Below are positions 12,469 to 23,950 of a stretch of 64,000 nt of DNA, piece after piece. The stretch lies in contig NC_044924.1 in NCBI RefSeq assembly GCF_003576645.1, positions 20,080,689-20,144,688 on the forward strand, given 5' to 3'. This DNA is from Ipomoea triloba. Its lineage: Eukaryota; Streptophyta; Magnoliopsida; Solanales; Convolvulaceae. Numbering within the stretch: position 1 is the stretch's first letter; each line of letters opens with the position of its first letter. The position numbers and the translations under genes were made by a program. The notes under the pieces were generated by a model, which was not told the DNA's origin, made no database searches, and was given only the letters and a program-made list of their open reading frames with translations.

Positions 12469-12600
12469 TGAGTAGTTAGAGTCTTCAGGATTAGTTAGAT
12501 TATTATTATGATGGTTACCTAAGTTCATGGTTCATCCCTCTGTATATAAACGTTGTATTCCTCTCTTCATAAACACTGAATAGAAACACATTCACTAATC
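12469..12600 (+). repeat. 3' LTR of copia, block A
   Basis: A near-copy of 8148-8280, directly preceded by the purine-rich GAGGGGGTGCAT and followed by the target duplication ATTAT. It has G where the 5' LTR has A at its seventh base; the same difference separates the two LTRs of block B. Confidence 0.9.
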
Positions 12601-12605
12601 ATTAT

Positions 12606-15600
12606 TAATTAATTATTAATTGTTCATTAACTTTTGATGTTGTAGTTGCGTATTTTGATGTTGGTGATCCGATCTTTAGTTGCACTTTTTGTGGTGCACT
12701 TTTTTGGGGTGATGAAAGATTAAAGAATGTCAAAGTTATTGGTGGTTCATAATATTCAGGTTGTTGTTCTAAAGGGAAGATAGTGTTGCCTAAATTAAAT
12801 ATGCCGCCTACCAAAAATTTGGGATTGTTCTTCAAGCCATGTGCACGAAGTAGGCATTTCTTGGAACACATTCGTTCGTATAATAATATGTTCAACTTCA
12901 CTTCCATGGGTAGTCGTATTGATAGAGATGTGAATATAGGTCGAGCGCCTCCGGTTTTTCGTTTGAATGGCCAGAACTTCCACTTCCTCGGTAGTTTATT
13001 GCCACCTGAGGGTAGTAAACCAAAATTTGCTCAACTTTATATTCATAATCCGGAAAATGAAATCTTTAATAGATTGAACTCAGTAAGGTATGTTGTGTCT
13101 TGTAATTTAATAGTGTCGTTTTTGTTTCATTATGTAATAATAATAATAATTATTATATAATTATTTTATAATTATATAATTATATAATTATTATATAAGT
13201 ATATAATTTAATAATTGTGTATGTATTTATTTATTTAATTTATTTAATTTCTTTTTTATTTTTCTATGGTTTTTTTAACTTAAAAATGGTGGTTAAAATA
13301 TGTTTATTTAGGGGTAATGAAAAATGCCATGATCTCGAAAAAGATATTGTTTTGGATTTGCAAGCAACATTGGATGCCAATAATGTGTTAGTTAAGTCTT
13401 TTCGGATGGCTCGAAATGCAATACTTACAAATCCATCTGTTGAAGTTAAAATGAAATTGCTTGGTAAACGAAATCAGGATATGAGTAACTACAACTTGCC
13501 TACAATTTCTGAAGTCGCGGCTATAGTGGTTGGTAATTTAGACCCGATGATGGCTGAGCGAGATATAGAAATGCAAATGGGCTTGCTTAAGAGGATTACC
13601 AAGCTGAATCCGGCTTATTTGCCATTGCAGTACCTGTTGTTGTTTCTGTATGGTGAGGACGGGTATCGGGAGGACATTTTTTTAATTGTCGATCCAAGCT
13701 CTGATACTGGAATATGTCGCCTTCCATATTCACGATCGGCTAAGTGAGATATCACTTTTTTTTATTCGCGAGGAGGCTATTCTAGCAATTCTTGGTTGAT
13801 TCATATACGATAGTTGAATCTGGCAGGCTTCTGTACATTCGCACTCATCAACAAAGTTTGCGGTGCGGGTCATATAAAGGGTTGTCTGACGCTTTAACGC
13901 GTGGGGAAATTGCACCTACAACTCAAGGTCGGCGAATTATATTACCATCTTCTTTCACTGGTGGAGCACGTTACATGGTGCAGAATTACCAAGATGCAAT
14001 GACCATTTGTGGTTGGATAGGTTTTCCAAATATATTCATCACTTTTACGTGCAATCCAAAGTGGCCAGAGATAAAACGGTTTTTGGAATGTAGAAATTTG
14101 AATCCCGAAGATCGTCCAGATATTTTGTGTCATGTATTTAAGATGAAATTGGATGCTCCTATTAAAGAAATTCGATCAGGCATTGTTTCTGGAAAAAATT
14201 GTTGTAGGTATATACCGTTTTAGTTGTTAATTTGATTAGTCCTTTAAACAACTTGAATTATTTTTNTTCTATTCCTTGATCGCACAGACGCTTCTTCATT
14301 TGCTGACAATGTGGATGTGATCATCTCTGCTGAAATTCCAAATAAGGATAATGATGTTGCGTACTACCAAGTTGTTGAAGAGTTTATGATACATGGGCCA
14401 TGTGGTGAAGCTAACAAAAATTGCCCATGTATGGTTAAGGGTCGTTGTTCTAAGCATTTCCCAAAAGAAATTTATGGATAAATCGATTATTGATTGCAAT
14501 GGACATCCTCTTTACAAGCGACGAGATAATGGTAACACAGTTTTGAAAGGTGGTGTTGAGTTGGATAACAGATATGTTGTGCCGCATAACAGGTATTTGT
14601 TAATGAAGTACAAAGCACATACTAATGTGGAGTGGTGTAATTAATCGTGATCTATCAAATACTTATTCAAATATGTTAATAAAGGAAATGATAGGGTCAC
14701 AGCCCAATTCTATAAGACTGCTGAGTCAACAGATAAGGATCAAGTCATAGATGAGATTAATATGTACTACGATTATCGTTATATTTGTCCTTGTGAAGCT
14801 GCATGGCGTCTGTTTGCTTATGACATTCGATTCCAAAATCCTGCAGTTGAGCGTTTGAGTTTCCATCTGCCAAATGAACAAAGTATTGTGTTTGATGATG
14901 ATGCTTTTGTGTTAGATGTACTCCAAAGAGATACAATTAAGAACAATAAGTTCCTAGCTTGGTTTGAAGCTAATAAGAAATATCCCAATGCTCGAAAGTT
15001 GACCTATAGGGAAATGCCAATCCATTTTGTATGGAAGCGGAAAGAACGCGAGTGGCAACCTAGAAAGCTGGGTTTTTCTATTGGGTGACTATTCTATGTG
15101 CCTCCTGGATCTGGGGAGATCTTTATCTTCGGTGTTTATTGAATTTGGTTCGTGGTCCCACCAGTTTTGAAGATCTGTGTATATTTAATGGTACCCAGTA
15201 TATGAGTTTTCGTGATGCATGCTATGCGCGTGGGTTGATTTATGATAAGAAAGAATATATTGATGCAATATTAGTAGCTAGCCAGTGGTCAACTGCTAAT
15301 GCATTACGCCGCTTATTTGTTACATTGCTTACGTCGAAATCGATTAGCCATCCAGAAAAAGTATGGAATGCAACTTGGGAGTATCTATGTGAAGATGCTG
15401 AATATCGATAGCGTTGTGCAACGTTAAATCAAGGTTTGTTGTAATTTTTGGTGAAAATATTTAGTATTTTTTCTTATTTTATTTCAATTTTTGGGTTTCG
15501 TAAACCAAAAATGTACAAGTGTTTTAAAATTATGATTATGATTTGCTTTGTAGATGTCTGTATGACAGATCAGAGAAAAATATTGTACGGTCTGATGGAG

Positions 15601-15920
15601 GTCGAGAAACTTCTGTCTATGTGGAATCAAAGTTTGAAGGACTACCCTCATATGCCGATACCTGATTGGTCTCAAATTGAAACTTTGCAAAATCGGTTGA
15701 TTTTGGAAGAACTGTCATATGACTTAGATCAATTGCGCAAGGAACATGACTTGATGGTTGTAAAACTTACTGATGAGCACCGACATGTCTACGATCAGGT
15801 TTTGACTGTTGTGTCTAGTGTTAATGGAGGATTTTTCTTTGTCTACGGTTTACGGAGGTACGGGTAAAACATTTGTTTGGTGCACACTGTTTGCTGCTCT
15901 ACGTTTAGAGGGGAAGATTG
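12606..15920 (+). pseudogene. Helitron Rep/helicase (RepHel), block A, truncated
   Basis: Rolling-circle replicase-helicase of Helitrons: an HUH endonuclease nicks and joins, and a PIF1-type helicase unwinds. Visible in order: N-terminal GSLLPPEGSKPKFAQLYI (about 12985), TGGARYMVQNYQDAM and FITFTCNPKW (about 13960-14060), the tyrosine motif region KYLFKYVNKG (about 14660), and the start of the helicase with a Walker A-like segment at about 15850. Homology to block B stops at 15920, so the rest of the helicase is gone. The HUH motif is absent because a join (N, 14266) replaces about 95 bases. A stop TAG sits at about 13783, shared with block B. A private TAA lies near 14641, and a private one-base insertion disrupts Walker A. 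AT-rich introns separate exons (for example about 13090-13310). Confidence 0.88.
14266..14266. other. Assembly join (single N)
   Basis: One N lies within a T-rich run. Compared with block B (about 49782-49876), roughly 95 bases are missing here, including the intron end and the Rep HUH motif, so this is a sequence gap rather than a base ambiguity. Confidence 0.85.
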
Positions 15921-16335
15921 ATGCTATATAAACCCACACCCCCTTTGTACAATTGATCAAAGATGTGAATACAAGAGAAATGAATTCTCCCTCCTTCTAA
16001 TTCCATTATACTGATGTTCTTACTATTATTATTATCATTTACAACATTATTATTACTATTGTTGTTATTATTCATAACAATTTGATAATAGTTTATTTTT
16101 TAGTACTATTGACTCTGTTACAATGTAGTATCTGTTCATAGCTACTTTTTCAACCAAATGAAGCACAAAGAGCCAATATCGCCTCCACTGAGGCTCGAAC
16201 CCACCCCCTCTCAAGAAGTGAAGTTTTGAATTAAGGTTGACTCATGATACATAGGGGACAACATGTCGCATGATGATGTGCAACCACCATGATCTATTCA
16301 GTTTTAATTCAATTATGTTGTACTTAGATGAATTT
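15921..16335. other. Transposon remnant, no gene
   Basis: Begins abruptly where RepHel homology ends. CTATATAAAC at 15924 and the following exon-like GAATACAAGAGAAATG resemble the promoter/U5 part of a copia-type LTR. An ATT/TTA microsatellite follows (about 16020-16095). No ORF is supported. Confidence 0.4.
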
Positions 16336-17349
16336 ATGGGCATTTCTCTTTTCTTAGAACCTTAGTGAAAGATCTTTCGAAGTGGAGTGCGTACCCTTTA
16401 ACTTGAGAAATATAATGCAAGCGAAGCCCGGAAAATGGACTAAAATTGGTAGGGCATGGGGCAAAAGGTGAGCCTAAGGTGAGAAATGTGAGTAAATCCC
16501 GATTCCCTAGAAAAAGGCATGAGGGATTGATTCGGTGAAATGAGAAAAAGGCTAGATAATGGCCACTCCTAGAGATAAGATCCGAGGCGAGCCGTCTTGC
16601 TAGGATTTGGGGCAACCATTACACCGTTCTTCAAACAAGCATAGAGATCTACGTGAAGTCGGTTGTCCCGACTAGATCCTAGAAGATGAGAAAATTGAGA
16701 GGAGGTGAGCCACCCCGCTTGGATTCGGGTATCCATTGCATTGAACTTCGAAAAAGCATGGAGCCATGTGTAGTCAGGTGCCCGATGACGTGATCCGAGC
16801 CTCCAAGGGGGTTGAGAAGAAAGAGTGACCGCCCAAGCCATGGCGGTGAGTGGTCCATGCCCTTACCTCATTTATTTTAACGCAAAAGAGCTTTGGTGTT
16901 TAGGTTGGACGATTGGTTATAGTGTACACATTGTTCCCACTAGGAGGATCGACTTAAAGGCCCTTACAAAATGAAAGGTGAACCCCTATTGTGTTGCATG
17001 CTTGAAAAGGTGTGAATTGGTTTTCTTGTACTTGAATTTGACCTTTAGAGATTTTTGCTTCCTTGGCATACTTTTTCAAATTGAAAGACACATGATTAGC
17101 ACTTTTGGTAGATAGTGTGGGGGATTTCACCCTCGCCAGTCGATTACACCCTAGCATCACTTGACCGATCAATTTATTGAGTTGCATAACTATTTTGGCG
17201 CTTAAATCAGTAGTGTTTAGATTGTGAATTGATTGAGGGCAAGAAAGAGTTAAAGTGTGGAAACTTTGATAAGCGCCAAAAGTAGTTAGGAAAAGGTTCG
17301 GTTTGAGAACTTTAAATGCAACATTTATGCCCATTTGTGATCAAATTAG
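16336..17349 (+). repeat. Non-coding internal part of an LTR element with diverged tandem duplication
   Basis: No credible ORF. Two diverged units of about 115-120 bases follow each other at about 16565-16680 and 16681-16800. They share GGTGAGCC/GCGAGCC, the AACCATTACACC/ATCCATTGCATT type, AAGCATGGAGCCATG-like and CGATGACGTGATCCGAG-like segments. This resembles the long 3' non-coding region of large gypsy elements placed just before an LTR, which fits the LTR that follows. The element assignment is an inference. Confidence 0.4.
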
Positions 17350-17660
17350 TGTGTAATAAGCTTTGATGTGTTCATTCTTGCAAAACTTTATCTTTTGTTG
17401 TGTTTCAAAGCAATTCTTGTAGGATTAGAGGAAACCGGAGGCCAAGGAAAGAAGCAACGAGAACACTTCGCTTGTGGATCCTAGGCTATGTACGAGGCTA
17501 CGTACGATCATACTCCCCCTCGTACGCATCGGAATTTTCGCCGGATTTTCTCCTCCATGCGTGGAACACACATGGAATAATTCCAGTAGGGTTCCATGCC
17601 TAGGGTCCACACGTTGAGCGCATCATTAAGGGCAAAAATGGGATTTGGCTTTGTGGTGAC

Positions 17661-20055
17661 TGTAATACCCCGGATTTAATTCAAGCCTTGAAGCCCGGTA
17701 ATTGTTTCTACCGTGTAATTAATTTAATTTAATTGGGTTCCGTTCTTTTAATAGAGATATATTTCTTATTCGGAATTATTTATTTAATCAAAGGCCCGAT
17801 TCCTTGATTTAATTTTATAAGGGATATTCTTCATTTGGACCTTTTTATTCCTTATAAGTATATTAATTATTTAATGGCCCAATCTTGGAAGGACCATGTT
17901 TACATTCATTAAATTGGTATTGAATGTGGATGACCCATTTCTTATAAATAAGCTCATGTCTTATTTTAACACCGTAATATGATACATATATTGTGTATGT
18001 AATGATTTTCCTCCACTCATATAAAAAGCCTTGTACTAATAATCCTAGCTCTTTCCTTTTCCAGCAAAACACATTTCCTTTTACTCTTTCACCTCTAAGA
18101 ACCCTAAGCATATACTACCCTTCATTTCTTCAAGATTTTAAAGATTGCTCTTTTAGGGACCATAGCACTTGGGTAAGTATTTCTCCTTAGGAAGACATCA
18201 TTTCTCATCATGATTTCATAGTCTTTTATAAGTTCTCATTATATTTTTTTGGGGATCTTTCTTGGGGAAAAGATGATCAAGAAGGAGGTGGTGGCTTGTG
18301 AGGTGGTTGGAGATTGCTTGGTTTGAGTAGAGTTTCAAGAGGTAATCATCCATGTCTCACTAAACCTATTTTCACTAATGATCTATGTATATTACTTGGT
18401 GTTTGGAATCCTGTGAATTTCTTGGGGTTTTAGCTTTGTTTTGATGATCTGTGAACCTATATTGTGGATTATTGGACTTGTGTTCATTATCCTTTGTATC
18501 TTGAGTATGAGTAATTCTTGTTATGGATTCCATGATTTATTTAGCTTTTGAGATGTGTAATCTGTGTATTTTGAGCATGTTTCTTATTCTGGATTAGTTC
18601 ATCGTGTATTCTGTTATGTCTGGGATTTTGGTGCGTTGAGAGTGCACTTGCGGTGCACACCAACGGTATAATGTGTCCCGCCAGTGTGTTCCGTACGTGT
18701 AAGGGTGGTATGGTGCGGTGGAGGGTGGCGATCCGTTGGGGGGATCCGCCCCTTCGTGCGGTGGAGAGTAGCGGTGCAGGGTGTTCTACCGGGACGTTCC
18801 GCTAGGTCAATCTTGGTTCTGTTTCCAGTAGCTATTTCACTGATCTGTTGTCTTGTTGATTTATCCCTGATTCTTGAACATGTCTTGGGTATGTTGTTGA
18901 GTATTTCACCTTGGTTATGTAGTATTTATTCATGTGCTTTGGTTCATTTGTCTTGATTCGTGGATTTAGTATTGTTGGTTTATTCCTTGGCTATTGTCTG
19001 AACATATATACTGTGTTCATTTTCCTGAGTTGAGAACTGTTGGTGAAATAATTCTTGGGAGAATGAGTCTAAGTTTGGTATGTGGAGACCTTGAGTCTTT
19101 TGAGTATCTTTTGGCTTGTTGAGGGTGAACTAACTGTGGGCTTGTGCCTCTGTGGAACTAACTGTGGGCATCACTTGCCTCTGTGGTAATGGGCATCATT
19201 TGCCTCTATGGTTGGGCTTTGCGCTTTTGTAGTAATGGGCATCATATTCCTCTGTGGTTGGGCTTCATGCCTCTGTGGTTGGGCTTTATTCCTCTGTGTC
19301 CTAACTTTGGTTTGGTGGTTGGTAGGAGGGATGGTATGGTGGTTTGGAGGTTGTAGTTGGGATTCTATTCTCGGTATTGTAGATTGGTTGGTTTCCTTTG
19401 TAGTTAGTTGGCTGAGTTTGTATCTCAATTGATATCTTGTTGTTCCTTTGTGAGTGTTCTGTTGGATTTATGGTTCAGTTAGTCTCTTGATTATAGACTC
19501 GTTGACTTGTATATTCGTATTGGATATTGGTTTCGTTGGAAGAGTCTTGGTTTGTGACTTATTCAACTTATTGTTGTTGAGTCTTCTGATTTAAATAAAG
19601 AATAGTTCGTTGGTGCGTATATTCTATACGTGTGAGTAAACCTATTTACAAATCATATTATACTATGTATTTTCTCACGAGTGTGAGTTGTTGGTTGCTT
19701 AGCATTCTTTTGCTAATGTTTTCCTAAACTGTTTTCCAGGTATGGAGTAGTCTGAGCCGAGAGCGTGATAGAGATAGTTCTTATATTTGCTATGCTTAGA
19801 CTAGTATTTGTTTTAGACATTTGGGACTGTGTGCCTTAGTATGGATTCTGTATTGACTCTTACAGCTGTTTTTATGTTTTGGATTGGTATTTTATGGATT
19901 TTAGCCTGTGCATCTAGAATTGGTTTAATCTAGGTGTGGCATGACACCCATTAAGTTTTAAATGCTTCCGCTATGTTATATGGTTAGTTATGAGATTTAT
20001 AGCTTTTGTATTTAAGTTATGCCTATCTCAGCGTGAAAAAGTTGGGGGTGTCACA
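17661..20055 (+). mobile_element. Solo LTR of a gypsy element (2395 bp), nested
   Basis: Starts TGTAATACCCCGG and ends GGGGTGTCACA (TG...CA), flanked by a perfect 5-bp target duplication GTGAC at 17656-17660 and 20056-20060. No internal coding region lies between the ends, so it is a solo LTR left by recombination. It resembles, in opposite orientation, the LTR at 31072-33658: both carry GCGGAAGC- and CCACACCTAGA-type blocks near the 3' end. The TGTAATACCCC start is typical of chromovirus-type gypsy LTRs. Confidence 0.92.
19125..19290 (+). repeat. Minisatellite inside the solo LTR
   Basis: About six imperfect units of the type GGGCATCATTTGCCTCTGTG, spaced 20-30 bases apart, lie within the LTR. 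No coding role is apparent. Confidence 0.7.
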
Positions 20056-20998
20056 GTGACTATTTAAATCAATCCCTAACATTTTTAGGGGGGATCCACC
20101 ACTTTTAGATCTAATTTTCCTTTCCCTTTCCCTTAGGGGAATTTTCCCTTTTCTTAGTTCTAGATTTCTTTAGGTAGGGAATAGATCTAGATTGATTGGA
20201 TGGATTGAAGATCAAAATGTAATAGAAGACTCACATAGCTTGGTAATCTCTACTCTACTTTCATTTCTTTAATTCCATTTTGCAATTTCAATTTGATTTC
20301 ATTGTTGTTAAGTTTTTCTTTGCTTTTATGATTTTGATAATGATTAGCTAGTGTAGATTGGGGATTGGATGTTCCAATCTAGTTATTGTGCTTGATTCGA
20401 TACAATTCTTCCATTTGATTCTAGAAATGTTGATTTAGGGTTCTTATGTCATGTCACATGTGTGGTTGATGTATGGATTGATTGGTCCCTATTTATGACC
20501 ACAATAGGTAGCCAAGTTAGGGGAAGTGTAGCATGCACAATAGCGGATCTACATGAGTCCTAATTGACCACATCCCCGCCCTTGATCCGGAAGGATGAGG
20601 CCTGGGAGGAGTGGTTGACCAAGTGGTCGATAAAATGCCCCATCCGAATGAGGAACCGGGAATCCGGAGTGTGGCGCCACTCGGTGATGGTGCCGGGGGC
20701 TCCCTTGATTGAGTCCGAGTCACATTTCCTAGAACACCCAGTAGGTTGTCAAGCATGAGATCTAAATAGCACATCCATTCCCTTGTTTCTTTCATTGTTT
20801 TCCTTAATTTTAACATTGCTTACCTTTTCCTCAATGATTCATTTGTTTTCTAGCAATTCTTGTAACTCTTGCCTCTTAACATCCTAAATGCCAATTCATA
20901 ATTCAGTTCCAAGTTGTCATCCTTGAGAACACGACACTCGGGGAACCTCTTCCTCGTTTTACCACCTTCATTCACCTCACACTAAACTACAAACATCA

Positions 20999-21880
20999 CG
21001 GTGCCCTAAATGTCAAGAGTTCCAAACGCTACCAGGTCGACCCGCAACCAAGTATACTCATGTGAGCACAGCGATCCCCACAGGCTCTGGAAGCCGGAAG
21101 TACACCATTGTCATTGTTGATTACTTCTCTAAATGGGTAGAAGTCGAGCCTCTCTCTAGCATCAAGTAGTAAGGTGCAAAATGTTTCTTGAAAAGAGTAT
21201 CTTATGCCACTTCGGTGTCCCCCTTCAAGTGATTACGGACAATGGGCGCCAGTTTGAAGCAATGGAATTCTCAGAATTCTTGTCAGAGCGAGGCATCAAG
21301 CATAGCCAAGTAGCGGTCTCTTATCCTCAAACAAACGGTCAAGTGAAAAACGTGAATAGAACCATCCTTGATGACTTGAAAAAGAAATTAGAGGTAGCTA
21401 GCAAAGCATAGGTAGAAGAACATGACAATATCCTTTGGTCCTACAGCACAACGCTGATGAGGGCCACTAGGGAAACTTTGTTCGCCCTCACTTATAGATT
21501 CGAGGCTCGGGCTCTAGTGGAAGTAGGGTACCAAGTAGGAGGGTGGAAGAATACGAGCCGGACCAAAATGAACTCCAACAAGGGGTAGATCTTAATTTTT
21601 TAGATGAAAAGAGAAATGCGGCATTTTGCAGGATGGAGAACTACAACATTCAGCTAAAGTCCAATCACGATGCAAGGGTCCGACCCTGGTATTTTCAAGT
21701 AGGTGACTACGTATTGTGAAAAAGAAAACCTAGTCAGCCCTTAGAAGGAGGCAAGTTCGCTAAAAAAGTGGGTGACGAAGTCATTCGCCTAGGAACTTAC
21801 AAGCTGAAAACAGTAGGAGGCAAAATGGTCGATAAGATATCGAACTCGGAGCATTTAATCAAATATTATCAGTGTAGTAT
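20999..21880 (+). pseudogene. Ty3/gypsy (Tat-like) integrase fragment
   Basis: Integrase that would insert retrotransposon cDNA. Readable: CPKCQEF (end of the zinc-binding region), VIVDYFSKWVEVEPL with the first catalytic Asp, TDNGRQFEAMEFSEF with the second, then YPQTNGQVKNVN. The family's catalytic Glu is expected here, but the codon is AAA (Lys). The C-terminal segment ends TYKLKTVGGKMVDK...HLIKYY, as in Tat/Ogre-type pol. Stops at about 21167-21172 and near 21409, plus frameshifts, break it. It is cut on the left directly by the LTR end at 20998, and no RT or RNase H is found upstream. Confidence 0.8.
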
Positions 21881-22370
21881 TAATCATGGTCCACCAAGAT
21901 TAATTTATTCTAATAAATTATTGTTTCTTCATATGGATACGTGATAAAGTCAAAAGTGCAGTAAAAAATTGCAAGCTCGTGCAGTGAAAAAAAAAAGGTT
22001 TTGACTGAAGCCCGCAGCCAAGGTGGTACCTTAGCCCCAAGTCCAGGCCGTGCGCAAAAGGTGCCCTCCGCCTAAAAAAAAAGGGAGAACACGAAAACGT
22101 AAATAAAAAATTATTTATTAGCGTTTGAAGGTTATAAAAAGTAGCGAGGTGATAAAAAATAGCGAAGTGTCTAAACATTATTCAAAGATCGGAGGATTTT
22201 GTGCAAGCCGCGACAAATATCGGTCTGATCTCGAAGACATGACACTTACAAAGAAAACACGGTTAGAATAAGCAATTAAGGAAAAAGTCAAGAGTCGCAA
22301 ACAGTAGAGGGATACCGGTTGAATCAAGGGCAGTTGGTCGAGTCATCAAAAAACTCAACTTTGCGAACTC
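21881..22370 (+). other. Non-coding 3' part of the gypsy element
   Basis: Purine- and A-rich sequence after the integrase stop, without a convincing ORF on either strand. It separates pol from the opposite-strand ORF that follows. Confidence 0.45.
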
Positions 22371-23211
22371 CTACTCGGTAGTATATTTAGCAATCTTTAG
22401 AGGACCAACCTTCCTCATCTTAACTACAACCTTACTCACAGATGGACTCTTATCTAAAGGTGGGTGGCACCTGACTTGGGATCCCCACGTAACGGCAAAC
22501 AGGGGTGGACAACCGAGAGAGAAGAAGATAAATTTTGGTTTCCACACCTTATTAAAAGTAGCATGATCGTCAAAAAGCTTGAGACGGGGTCTGAAGGAAA
22601 TAACAACAAAACCTTTACCCTCGGAGGAGGAGAACGACTCTACCCCCCCCCCTCTCTCGGCAAACAGAAAGAAAACCAACAATTGCCTGGTAGCCATTCA
22701 GAACAAGTTGACCTGGGACTATCTCGTAATAATTCAGAAACTCTATAAGGAAACTATGGAGAGGAAACCTAAGCCCTAGCTGCATGGATAAAATATGAAC
22801 TCCAAAATATGTGTCTCTAGGATGATTCATAATATTGGCGTCAAGATCGGAATTGAGAGTGAGAATGTTAGGACCAACAACACCTTGGGTATCCTTCAAA
22901 TCTTGGGGATCTAATTGAGGTCGTATTAACGCTATAGGAGAATTATCAAGGGGGGAATGGGGGGCCACGCGCCTCTTCCTTTTTTGACGAGTTTTTGGCA
23001 CTTGTAAATTTGAAGGCGAGGGGCCATGAGTATAAGGAATATGAGGGAAATTTTTAAAAGAGGTAGTAAGGTCATTATCATCTGGTAAATACTCCTCATC
23101 ATCATCGGAAGAAGGGAGATCATCAGCATCGAAAAACACATCTATAATTAGGGAGAATATCCTGGTCAGTGAAGAAGAGGAGAACCAACCTGTCAACAAG
23201 CGAGAAACCAC
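22371..23211 (-). pseudogene. Antisense ORF with 'putative gypsy-type transposon' domain, broken
   Basis: On the minus strand an open stretch (about 198 codons, 23211 to 22615) has an acidic/Ser-rich start with DADDLPSSDDDEEYLPDD, a basic KTRQKRKRRV patch, then GLRFPLHSFLIEFLNYY and PGQLVLNGYQAIVGF. That last part fits the plant 'putative gypsy type transposon' domain (Pfam Transposase_28 style). The domain continues in another frame with SFRPRLK and FNKVWKPKFIFFSLG down to about 22371, so one frameshift lies near 22640, where a C run occurs. It sits downstream of, and opposite to, the integrase; known Tat-type relatives such as Grande also carry an antisense ORF there. The function of this ORF is not established. 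Confidence 0.6.
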
Positions 23212-23950
23212 TCAAAAAAAGTAGCAGCCGAGGCCAGGGTCGTCGCCATGGCCGCAGCTGAAAGCCGCCTTGGCCAGGGTTCAAAAAAAATTATATAATA
23301 AAATAAATAAAAAATAAAAGTATAGTATAAAAAAAGAAGCATACCAGGGCAGAAACGTGAAGTAGTGGTAAACAAATTGTTAGAATAAAGAATTTTATAT
23401 GACAAGGGATGCCATAAAAAAAAAAGGAAGGAAAAAATATTTGGAAGATTAGAAAATATTTGGAAAATAGAAAAGATAAAGGAAATCCTGAGATTTCCAT
23501 ATAATAAAAGAGTTTGATTCCTAATAACTTAAAGAATTTATAGCTGATACAAGTTATTACTCCCAAGCCACCTCGACCACTCTCGTCGGCTCGGGAGTAA
23601 GGACTGGTGACAGGGTAATTTGGTAAATACCCGATCCGGAATCACAGGCAAGCAGGCGGACACATGGAAGTCAAATGGTCACCAGTTGTACCGACACATT
23701 GCAAAGGAAAATTACTCTAACGGTTCCCCATTTCAAGAACCCATCACTCAAGGTATGCTCCGTTACACTCACTAGAAGAGCCTTTACGTTCATAGTATAA
23801 ATAGTAAACCATGTAGTAGAAAGGGACACGTTAAACATTTTGTATTGAGATTATAGCAACATAAACGATTTACTTATCTAAATATATTCCGGTAACATAT
23901 TTACCGTCAATACTCATGAATTAGTTATCGCATTATAAGTTAACTAGGTA
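23212..23950 (+). other. Likely 3' end and 3' LTR region of the gypsy element
   Basis: An A/G-rich tract (about 23416-23438) may be a polypurine tract. 23560-23900 looks like LTR sequence, with GTATAAATAG (about 23796) as TATA box followed by CACGTTAAACATTTTGTATTG. LTR ends and target duplication could not be fixed. Confidence 0.4.

Larger units (their letters stand above)
8148..12600 (+). mobile_element. Ty1/copia retrotransposon, block A copy, 133-bp LTRs
   Basis: Complete LTR element: 5' LTR, primer-binding site, gag-pol, polypurine tract (12457-12468), 3' LTR. A 5-bp target duplication ATTAT lies at 8143-8147 and 12601-12605. The LTRs are unusually short (133 and 132 bp). Pol order is protease-integrase-RT-RNase H, which defines copia. 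It is inserted in the Helitron just upstream of RepHel, at exactly the position of the block B copy. The two LTRs differ at about six positions, several of them shared with block B, so the insertion is old. It is now defective. Confidence 0.93.
17350..20998 (+). mobile_element. Ty3/gypsy-type LTR split by a nested solo LTR
   Basis: The parts outside 17656-20060 form one LTR. Its right part shares clear blocks with the solo LTR in block B: ACACGACACTCGGGGA near 20928 and 39780, GGAGGAGTGGT versus GAGAGGAGTGGT near 20605 and 39457, and the same end ...ACTACAAACATCA versus ...AATTACATCCTTCA. The right end is therefore at 20998. The left end (TGTGTAATAAGC at about 17350) is only a guess. Without the nested 2.4-kb insert the LTR would be about 1.25 kb, matching the 1322-bp relative. 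Confidence 0.6.

Noticed and set aside
16336..17334. Minus-strand frames before the nested LTR as genes
   Set aside because: No recognisable domain is present, and they overlap the diverged tandem repeat of a non-coding LTR-element region.
19171..19428. Gln/Arg-rich repeat protein on the minus strand
   Set aside because: It is the translation of a minisatellite inside a solo LTR.
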